Source of the DNA: Chitinophagaceae bacterium
GTDB taxonomy: Bacteria > Bacteroidota > Bacteroidia > Chitinophagales > Chitinophagaceae
NCBI GenBank assembly: GCA_026785745.1
Contig: JAJAZO010000046.1
Coordinates: 1-5,214 of the forward strand
DNA length: 5,214 bases
Reading direction: 5' to 3'
The notes under the pieces are model-generated. The model had not been told where the DNA came from. It was given only the letters and a program-made list of their open reading frames with translations, and ran no database searches. Shown here piece after piece: positions 1 through 5,214 of this stretch (its first letter is position 1; every line of letters starts with the position of its first letter). The position numbers were made by a program, and so were the translations under genes.

Positions 1-881
1 AACGCCGCAAAAGGGATAGCGGCCATTACCCAGTTTTCGAAATTATCGCTATTATTTACAAAGGGAATAAAAATAGCCCCCAATAAGTATAATAATAAAA
101 GGCTCCAGCCTTTACGTACCTGTATCAGCATCTTCCGGAGGTTGTCTTGCACATAATAGCCTCCTCCCAAAAATGGTACAACCAACAGGAAAGCACTGCC
201 GGCCAGCCACATAGATTGTTTGATGGAGGGCAGCCCGATAGAGAAATGTGGCAACAAATGCTGCCAGCTCCATTTATCATCCACAAAAAGATAGATTGCA
301 TAGAAATAAAAAGGAGTTGTTATACCGACAATGCACAATACCCATTCATTTAATTTGAAAGGACGCATTACTGCAAGGGCCAGCAATATCCAAACGATAA
401 AAGTAATGGCCGTAAAAAAAATAAAGGATCCTATTCCCATTGCCATACCAATATTAAAAATGGCTCCCTTCGCATCTGGCTGATTGTAAATTTTAAACAA
501 CCCCGACAGTACAAATAATAAAATGGTGTTCACAATAAGAGGAGCTGAAAAATAATTCCATTCGGGCAACAGGGAGGTAATGAGCAGATACGCCATACCG
601 GGAAAAAAAGTTGGCCTACTCATCATCCGCTGGGTATTGATGAAACGGGTAAGTATTATCGCTTGCAGAAATAATAACCCAAATGCCAAAACAGGATAAA
701 GTGCCGGGCTTGAGTGGCCTGTTGGAGCTGCAAATTGTAAAATCCATTGGAAGAGAATACCATCATCTGCCCTGACTATCGGTATATGCGGATGCAGGAA
801 CATCGGAAGTTTAATCAACACTCCGAAAACCAGCAACAGGAAAATATTGGACGCGGTTTTCTGTTTAAAAATGCCAATCAC
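1..881 (-). CDS. DUF6427-like multi-pass inner membrane protein (partial, C-terminus outside window)
   Basis: Reading the minus strand from a GTG at 881-879 gives 293 codons without a stop up to the window edge, so the C-terminus is missing. The protein is strongly hydrophobic. It starts MIGIFKQKTASNIFLLLVFG, and has likely membrane segments near residues 12-29, 59-78, 92-106, 113-129, 142-170, 179-199, 223-239 and 258-274. An RPFKLNEW motif (residues 173-180) is followed by a hydrophobic stretch ending in TPFY. The N-terminus and this RPF-x3-EW motif match my memory of DUF6427, a Bacteroidota-only membrane family of unknown function, usually a little over 300 residues. GTG is the only reasonable start: an in-frame TAA lies at 899-897 and no ATG comes between. 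The gene begins 20 nt after the stop of the secreted-protein gene, so the two are probably co-transcribed. The reading frame is certain; the family name is a recollection, and no biochemical role can be given. Confidence 0.75.
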   Translation of the reverse strand, partial: MIGIFKQKTASNIFLLLVFGVLIKLPMFLHPHIPIVRADDGILFQWILQFAAPTGHSSPALYPVLAFGLLFLQAIILTRFINTQRMMSRPTFFPGMAYLLITSLLPEWNYFSAPLIVNTILLFVLSGLFKIYNQPDAKGAIFNIGMAMGIGSFIFFTAITFIVWILLALAVMRPFKLNEWVLCIVGITTPFYFYAIYLFVDDKWSWQHLLPHFSIGLPSIKQSMWLAGSAFLLVVPFLGGGYYVQDNLRKMLIQVRKGWSLLLLYLLGAIFIPFVNNSDNFENWVMAAIPFAA

Positions 882-901
882 GGATAATGGAAGGTATTAA
901 T

Positions 902-2434
902 TTAGTTCTGCGAATATTCAATCTTTGCAAAGCAAATATAGTTACGATACAGACAGGGAACAATCATTTGCCGGGAACTTACCTGCTTGCCATATTTTGG
1001 CATGAACAAATAACCTTTATCGAGGTTTTTTAAAGTTGGATTGCGGTTCATTTGTCCGTCTGGTGAAATACTATAATCAGACAGCAGATTATTTCTTCGC
1101 TCCTGCTGGTTAAATAGAAAATGAACCTGTCCGCCGGTATTCATCAGTTGATAAGATAGCAAATCATCCGTCTCATCATCATATTGGGTTTTTCCCATTA
1201 CATTATTCCATTCTAATTTGCCTTTATCATCAAACGATAGAACAGTAATATTATCTGCATGGTAGCGAACAGACTGGTTGTTATTCATCCGGGAACCCCA
1301 GAAAGAATTACTGTAGTAAGGAGAATAGTAATTGCTGTTATTGAAAGACGACATAAAAGGCGATCCATAGAGGTAATCCCACCGGTTCCAGTTATTAAAA
1401 CGGGAAGTGGTAAAATAAGCTTCGCTGCCTATGATAAATCCCCCGTCTTTGCGGGTGATGATGTTGCGGATAAAATAGTCGTTGAATGCAGTTTTGATAC
1501 TGGCATCGCCCCTCGCTTCTTTTCGTAATTCTTCGCTGAAAGGATTGGTGCTTTCAAAATAGGGCTGGGCTTTCGTTTTGTCCCACGCATAAAAATAAAG
1601 CCCTTCAATGTTACCTTTTCTTTCCTGGAAGTAAAAAGAAGTAAGAAAGTAACGTTTATTATAATTGTCCACTTTTATGTGTATTTCATCCAGCCAGGTT
1701 TTTTCAATTTTCAATTCATTCATCTGCAAGGTATCGGCCTGGGCATATTTAACCACAAAAGCAGCTTTGCTTATATTATCGTTATTGTTACGAAAAAACT
1801 TACTGAAAACCATATCCCCGTCATTGTCAAGATAAAAATCATTGATAAAATCATTCCGCTCTTCCATCGGAATGGCTATGCGGCTTTTTTTCAGCAGCTC
1901 CAGCTTATCATTCATCAACAAGCTGGTTAAGAGGTACGAGCTTTTATTCTTGCTGTTGATTTTAAAAACAATCAGTTTACTCTTGTCTTCACTACTTTGA
2001 ACAGTATAGATTTTATTATTAGCTGCAAAACCAAGATGTGTAGTATCCAGCTCTGTTATATTCCCTATCTTATTTCCATTGGCATCAATCTTAGAAGCCA
2101 CACAGTAAATAACATTCTTTTTTTGATACTGGTAGATCATATAGCAAAAATCATTGTACGGGAAGAAATCAACATTAATCATACGATCGTTATCCGGTAC
2201 ATAATCCTGTTCTACTTTAGCTACCTGCTGCATATCATTATCCAGCACCGTTATCCAGTTTTTACCCCTGGTATTTTTATACAACAAAAAATTGCCGCCG
2301 ATTTTACCGGCTATTTCAAAATCCATCCGGCGGGTATCGTCCCTGTCCGGCTCTGAGTACACAATCCTTTGGGCAGTAGCTGCCAACCCCATGCAAATTA
2401 TCAATGCAGCTAAAAACAACCGTTTACCAATCAT
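902..2434 (-). CDS. Secreted protein of unknown function with Asn/Tyr-rich insert
   Basis: This complete 510-residue ORF has an ATG start at 2434-2432. Residues 1-21 form a clear Sec signal peptide: MIGKR, then a hydrophobic core, ending in AATA before Gln22, a typical signal peptidase I site. Cys14 sits inside the hydrophobic core without a lipobox, so a lipoprotein is unlikely. The mature protein has no further membrane segment and is rich in short beta-like stretches separated by D/N-x-G turns (DANGNK at 117-122, DNDGD at 203-207, RKDGG at 328-332, DDKGK at 402-406, SPDGQ at 457-461). That suggests a propeller-like repeat fold, which is inference. Residues 341-387 are a low-complexity insert rich in Asn, Ser, Tyr, Phe and Trp. 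The likely location is the periplasm or outer-membrane surface. I recognise no enzyme motif. It lies 20 nt upstream of the DUF6427-like gene and diverges from kup. Only an imperfect -7-like box, TAACTTTA (minus strand, 2464-2457), precedes it. Confidence 0.88.
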   Translation of the reverse strand: MIGKRLFLAALIICMGLAATAQRIVYSEPDRDDTRRMDFEIAGKIGGNFLLYKNTRGKNWITVLDNDMQQVAKVEQDYVPDNDRMINVDFFPYNDFCYMIYQYQKKNVIYCVASKIDANGNKIGNITELDTTHLGFAANNKIYTVQSSEDKSKLIVFKINSKNKSSYLLTSLLMNDKLELLKKSRIAIPMEERNDFINDFYLDNDGDMVFSKFFRNNNDNISKAAFVVKYAQADTLQMNELKIEKTWLDEIHIKVDNYNKRYFLTSFYFQERKGNIEGLYFYAWDKTKAQPYFESTNPFSEELRKEARGDASIKTAFNDYFIRNIITRKDGGFIIGSEAYFTTSRFNNWNRWDYLYGSPFMSSFNNSNYYSPYYSNSFWGSRMNNNQSVRYHADNITVLSFDDKGKLEWNNVMGKTQYDDETDDLLSYQLMNTGGQVHFLFNQQERRNNLLSDYSISPDGQMNRNPTLKNLDKGYLFMPKYGKQVSSRQMIVPCLYRNYICFAKIEYSQN

Positions 2435-2573
2435 AATAATCTGATTTTTTGCTTATTAAAGTTACAGGATGCCTGCCAAAACCGGGCCTGATATTTTATT
2501 ACTGATGCAGATTTTTCAGGTATTACATGAACGATGAACGGGAAGCCATAGCTGTGTGCCATCACTTAATTTA

Positions 2574-2661
2574 GGGAATCTCTAAAAACCCTCCAAGAGT
2601 TAACCAAAAGCAACTTTTTTTGAGTGGAGAACTCTTGGAGGGATTAGTTTTTAGAGATGCC
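2574..2661. repeat. Long imperfect palindrome, MITE- or REP-like element
   Basis: The left arm 2578-2601 and the right arm 2630-2658 are perfectly complementary over 24 bp, except that the right arm carries 5 extra bases (ATTAG, 2643-2647), which would form a bulge. The inner 13 bp pair as CCCTCCAAGAGTT with AACTCTTGGAGGG, and the outer 11 bp as ATCTCTAAAAA with TTTTTAGAGAT. The loop is 28 nt (2602-2629). Pairing continues past the outer end with one mismatch and then GG/CC. The 5-bp direct repeat ATTTA abuts both sides (2569-2573 and 2662-2666), as a target-site duplication would. A position between divergent genes and the lack of a T-tract after the stem argue against a plain terminator. 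The palindrome is seen directly; its mobile origin is inference. Confidence 0.6.
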
Positions 2662-2714
2662 ATTTATTCCCGGTGACTTATAAGGACGAACGGTAAAGTT
2701 TAAAGGTTTGTTCG

Positions 2715-2742
2715 TTTGAATTGATTTTTGCTTATACCTTTG
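2715..2742 (+). promoter_or_regulatory. Candidate Bacteroidota promoter of the first kup gene
   Basis: TACCTTTG at 2735-2742 is a perfect match to the Bacteroidota -7 consensus TAnnTTTG. A TTTG at 2715-2718 could be the -33 element; its 16-bp spacer is slightly shorter than usual. Transcription would begin near 2749, about 35 nt before the TTG start or about 97 nt before the GTG start. A 10-bp perfect palindrome, TTGCCGGCAA (2740-2749), overlaps the end of the box and the expected start point. The assignment rests on consensus matching alone. Confidence 0.5.
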
Positions 2743-2782
2743 CCGGCAACCTCAAGCAGAGTTAAACAATCTGTACCCGCCC

Positions 2783-4825
2783 TTGTCTTTTAATAAATAT
2801 TGGACTACGGCGGGCAAGCAAGGACCCAAACAACAATACAAAAAAGTGAGAATACCGACTAACAGAGTCACTGGCGCCGGATTACTTATTGCCTTAGGAA
2901 TTATTTACGGAGATATTGGCACATCACCCCTTTACGTTTTCAATGCCATAACCAATGGAAGAGTTATAAGTGAAGACTTGATTCTTGGAAGTCTGTCCTG
3001 CATTATCTGGACACTTACTTTACAAACTACTATTAAATATGTAATTCTCGTTTTACGGGCCGACAACAAAGGTGAAGGCGGAACCTTTGCTTTGTTTGCA
3101 TTGGTAAGACGGCGAAGAAAATGGCTCGTTATACCAGCTATGATTGGCGGTGCCGCACTATTGGCGGATGGCATCATCACCCCGCCTATTTCTATAACCT
3201 CTGCTATTGAAGGCTTGAAAGAACTGCCTTATCTCGGAATAGAAGAAGGAAGCAATACAGTTGTCATCATTGTTCTAAGCATCCTGGCACTTTTTTTCTT
3301 CATGCAGCAGTTTGGTACCGCTTCTATTGGCAGGTTGTTTGGCCCCATCATGTTTATCTGGTTTACCATGTTGCTGGTTCTTGGTCTTATACATGTGTTT
3401 GATGACCTGGCTATTTTCAAAGCATTAAGTCCGCATTATGCCATTCAGTTTTTAAAAAATTACCCCGGAGGTTTTTGGCTACTGGGTGCAGTATTTCTTT
3501 GTACTACAGGTGCAGAAGCTCTTTATAGTGATTTAGGCCATTGTGGTCGCCGTAATATCCGTGCCACCTGGTTTTATGTAAAAACATGCCTGCTTATAAA
3601 CTATTTTGGACAAGGGGCCTATTTATTGGCAAATAGGAATGGCCTCCAGATTACAGATGAAATAAAAAAATCATTACACATTAATGCTTTTTATGATTTG
3701 ATGCCGCAATGGTTCATCATCCCGGGTGTTATTATTGCCACCAGTGCCGCCATTATTGCAAGCCAGGCAATGGTTTCGGGTGCCTATACATTAATAAGTG
3801 AAGCCATGCGGCTGAACCTGTGGCCAAAAGTAAAAATCCGATACCCGTCGGAAGCTAAAGGGCAATTGTTTATTCCGGCTATTAACTTACTGATGTTTGC
3901 AGGGTGTGTAGGTGTAGTACTATACTTCCGCAAGTCTTCAGACATGGAAGCTGCATATGGTCTTGCCATTATAGTTACCATGTTGATGACTACTATTCTT
4001 TTTTCGAATTTTCTTGTGCTTAACAGGATAAAGTCAGTATGGATTTATATTTTCCTTGGGCTTTACCTGACAGTAGAAACAGGATTCTTAGTTGCCCTGA
4101 TGGTCAAATTTACACATGGAGGCTACATCACTTTAATGATAGGAATGGTAATGTTCTTTGTCATGTATATTTGGTACAGAGCCAGAAAAATTAAAAACCG
4201 TTATGTGGAATTCGTACGGATGGAGCATTATGTTCCAAAAATTCAGGAACTGAGTAATGATAAATCTGTTCCGAAATATGCCACCCACCTTGTTTACCTG
4301 ACCAGTGCCAACAATCCAAAAGAGATTGAACATAAAATCATTTACTCCATATTAAATAAGAAACCAAAACGAGCCGACATCTATTGGTTTGTACATGTGG
4401 ACACGGTAGATGATCCTTATACCTGTGAGTATAAAGTAGAACACATCATTCCCAACGATATTATCCGGGTAGATTTCCGTTTAGGATTTCGGATGGAACC
4501 AAGGATCAACCTGATGTTCCGTAAAGTGGTGGAAGATCTGGTAGCAAATAAAGAAGTGAACATTATCAGCCGTTATGAAAGCCTGGCCAGCAGTAATACA
4601 GTCGGCGATTTCCAGTTTATGGTAATGGAAAAATACCTGAGCCAGGACAATGAACTGCCTTTTACAGAGAGAGTAATTATGAAATTTCATTTCTGGCTGA
4701 AAGAGCACAGTCTTTCAGAAGAAAAAGGTTTTGGATTGGATGCGGCGAATGTTACCGTTGAAAAATTTCCATTGATTGTAGCTCCTGTAACTAATCTGAA
4801 ATTGAAACGGATTGCAGACAATTAA
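2783..4825 (+). CDS. kup: Kup-family low-affinity K+ uptake permease, first of a tandem pair
   Basis: The product is an inner-membrane potassium importer of the KUP/HAK/KT family, presumed to act by H+ symport. Numbered from TTG, it shows the family signature GDIGTSPLY at 43-51, DNKGEGG at 94-100, ADGIITPPIS at 128-137, TGAEALYSDLGH at 242-253, YFGQGAYLL at 274-282, IASQAMVSG at 325-333 and AAYGLAI at 390-396. Acidic residues important in E. coli Kup (D23, E116, E229, D408) correspond to D44, D129, E245 and E432, so charge is kept at all four. About 12 membrane segments span residues 31-465, followed by a cytoplasmic C-terminal domain of about 215 residues. The 680-residue length exceeds E. 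coli Kup (622). The start is uncertain: the longest frame opens with TTG, but a GTG at 2846 aligns exactly with the ATG of the downstream paralogue and would give 659 residues. No SD-like sequence decides between them. The kup call itself is secure. Confidence 0.95.
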   Translation: MSFNKYWTTAGKQGPKQQYKKVRIPTNRVTGAGLLIALGIIYGDIGTSPLYVFNAITNGRVISEDLILGSLSCIIWTLTLQTTIKYVILVLRADNKGEGGTFALFALVRRRRKWLVIPAMIGGAALLADGIITPPISITSAIEGLKELPYLGIEEGSNTVVIIVLSILALFFFMQQFGTASIGRLFGPIMFIWFTMLLVLGLIHVFDDLAIFKALSPHYAIQFLKNYPGGFWLLGAVFLCTTGAEALYSDLGHCGRRNIRATWFYVKTCLLINYFGQGAYLLANRNGLQITDEIKKSLHINAFYDLMPQWFIIPGVIIATSAAIIASQAMVSGAYTLISEAMRLNLWPKVKIRYPSEAKGQLFIPAINLLMFAGCVGVVLYFRKSSDMEAAYGLAIIVTMLMTTILFSNFLVLNRIKSVWIYIFLGLYLTVETGFLVALMVKFTHGGYITLMIGMVMFFVMYIWYRARKIKNRYVEFVRMEHYVPKIQELSNDKSVPKYATHLVYLTSANNPKEIEHKIIYSILNKKPKRADIYWFVHVDTVDDPYTCEYKVEHIIPNDIIRVDFRLGFRMEPRINLMFRKVVEDLVANKEVNIISRYESLASSNTVGDFQFMVMEKYLSQDNELPFTERVIMKFHFWLKEHSLSEEKGFGLDAANVTVEKFPLIVAPVTNLKLKRIADN

Positions 4826-4925
4826 TCCTGTTGGTAAAACAAATTTTCATTTCCCGGTTACCAACTATACATTTGTGTCCGTTTTATAAAAGCCCGTCAA
4901 TAGAAAACAGCTCCGGGCAGCAAAT
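4826..4925 (+). promoter_or_regulatory. Spacer between kup copies with candidate promoter and 8-bp inverted repeat
   Basis: This 100-nt gap holds TACATTTG at 4868-4875, a perfect match to the Bacteroidota -7 consensus TAnnTTTG. The -33 side is weak, with only a T-rich stretch at 4844-4848. Just upstream lies a perfect 8-bp inverted repeat, GTTGGTAA (4830-4837) and TTACCAAC (4858-4865), with a 20-nt loop. The stem starts 4 nt after the first kup stop and ends 2 nt before the -7 box. It could be an operator for the second kup or a weak end-of-transcript hairpin for the first. No T-tract follows it, so a classical intrinsic terminator is unlikely. The second kup can probably be transcribed on its own as well as by read-through. 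Confidence 0.45.
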
Positions 4926-5214
4926 ATGTCTGTAAATACAAAAAAAGTTACTCCTCTAGGTGTATTAGTAGCCCTCGGTATTATTTTCGGAGATATAGGA
5001 ACTTCCCCGCTCTATGTATTCAATGCTATTATTGGAACAAAAGTTATAACCGAGCAATTAATTGTTGGCAGCCTTTCCTGTATTATATGGACTCTTACCA
5101 TTCAGACAACGATTAAATATGTGTGGCTGACATTGAAAGCCGACAATAAAGGTGAAGGAGGGATTTTTTCTTTGTTTGCCCTGGTACGAAGACGAAAAAA
5201 ATGGCTGGTGATTG
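4926..5214 (+). CDS. kup: Second Kup-family K+ permease, tandem paralogue (partial, 5' part only)
   Basis: The ATG at 4926 opens a frame of 96 codons that runs off the window end. The fragment covers the N-terminus and roughly the first two membrane segments, with the Kup signature GDIGTSPLY at residues 23-31 and DNKGEGG at 74-80. Its GDIG aspartate is residue 23, the same number as the essential D23 of E. coli Kup, which supports this start. It aligns without gaps to the first kup (residues 22-117, counted from TTG) with 71 of 96 residues identical. Synonymous codons are strongly diverged: in [13 protein letters not shown], 9 of 13 codons differ without changing the amino acid. This points to an old duplication kept under purifying selection. 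It should import K+ like its neighbour; any difference in affinity or regulation cannot be read from this part. It lies 100 nt downstream of the first kup on the same strand and may share its transcript, although a candidate promoter precedes it. A GGGCAG 5-10 nt before the ATG is a poor ribosome site, normal for this phylum. Confidence 0.93.
   Translation, partial: MSVNTKKVTPLGVLVALGIIFGDIGTSPLYVFNAIIGTKVITEQLIVGSLSCIIWTLTIQTTIKYVWLTLKADNKGEGGIFSLFALVRRRKKWLVI

Larger units (their letters stand above)
2435..2782. other. Divergent intergenic region between the secreted-protein gene and kup
   Basis: This stretch of about 350 nt separates two divergently transcribed genes. No credible coding region was found; the longest ATG-led frame noticed on the plus strand is 15 codons (2527-2574). 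It contains a long inverted-repeat element (2574-2661) and a plus-strand promoter (about 2715-2742) for kup. The segment 2435-2573 must carry the promoter of the minus-strand genes, but only an imperfect -7 box is visible there, with no -33 partner at normal spacing. No tRNA or recognised riboswitch was seen. Confidence 0.8.

Noticed and set aside
147..353. Plus-strand ORF of 68 codons
   Set aside because: It lies antisense inside the DUF6427-like gene, whose frame is open across the whole region and has a convincing membrane-protein composition.
1259..2356. Plus-strand ORFs of 83-119 codons at 1259-1528, 1679-1930 and 1997-2356
   Set aside because: All are antisense to the secreted-protein gene and have no recognisable features of their own.
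2372..2434. Lipoprotein signal in the secreted protein, because of Cys14
   Set aside because: The residues before Cys14 (LII) lack the small -1 residue of a lipobox, and a better signal peptidase I site follows at Ala21/Gln22.
2457..2464. TAACTTTA on the minus strand as the promoter of the secreted-protein gene
   Set aside because: The last base of TAnnTTTG is missing and the nearest TTTG lies only 12 nt upstream, too close for a -33 element. It remains a weak candidate and is not listed as a feature.
2527..2574. Small plus-strand ORF of 15 codons in the intergenic region
   Set aside because: It is very short, with no ribosome site or recognisable sequence, and its stop codon runs into the edge of the palindromic element.
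2578..2658. The long hairpin as a rho-independent terminator
   Set aside because: It lies between divergently transcribed genes, where no transcript needs to end. The stem is bulged, the loop is 28 nt and no T-tract follows on either strand.
2776..2814. CCCGCC/GGCGGG pair around the TTG start as a translation-controlling hairpin
   Set aside because: Only 6 bp with a 27-nt loop; easily chance and not convincing without conservation.
2743..2845. A K+ or c-di-AMP riboswitch in the leader of the first kup
   Set aside because: The leader is too short and shows no multi-helix architecture or recognisable conserved core of the ydaO or similar classes.
2932..4708. Minus-strand ORFs of 63-82 codons within the first kup
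   Set aside because: They are shadows of a strongly conserved transporter gene on the other strand.

Overview
The window looks like chromosomal DNA of a Bacteroidota bacterium, probably of the Chitinophagaceae/Sphingobacteriales type. The support is AT-rich DNA, two perfect Bacteroidota -7 promoter boxes (TAnnTTTG), weak or absent Shine-Dalgarno sequences, a secreted protein with an Asn/Tyr-rich insert, and a membrane protein resembling the Bacteroidota-restricted DUF6427 family. The family and taxon calls come from memory of protein families; no search was run.

Layout: the left half (1-2434) is a minus-strand pair. The first gene is a 510-residue secreted protein of unknown function (2434-902). 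After a 20-nt gap it is followed by a multi-pass membrane protein with a GTG start (881 to beyond position 1). The right half (2783 to the end) is a plus-strand pair of tandem Kup-type potassium transporters. The first is complete (2783-4825). The second starts at 4926 and is cut by the window end after 96 codons. The two pairs diverge from an intergenic region of about 350 nt (2435-2782). That region holds an 88-bp MITE- or REP-like hairpin element bordered by ATTTA direct repeats, and a good promoter for the first kup.

How the genes work together: both Kup proteins should import K+ across the inner membrane, probably by H+ symport. They share 71 of the 96 aligned residues without a gap, yet most synonymous positions compared differ, so this is an old, maintained duplication. 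Each copy has its own candidate promoter with an inverted repeat close by (a 10-bp palindrome at the first, an 8-bp stem at the second), which fits separate control. The minus-strand pair is probably co-transcribed; its function is unknown and the sequence shows no link to potassium transport.

The window shows no clearly new multi-gene system. The points most worth a second look are the hairpin element, the diverged tandem kup pair with its promoter-proximal repeats, the non-ATG start of the first kup, and the uncharacterised secreted/membrane gene pair.
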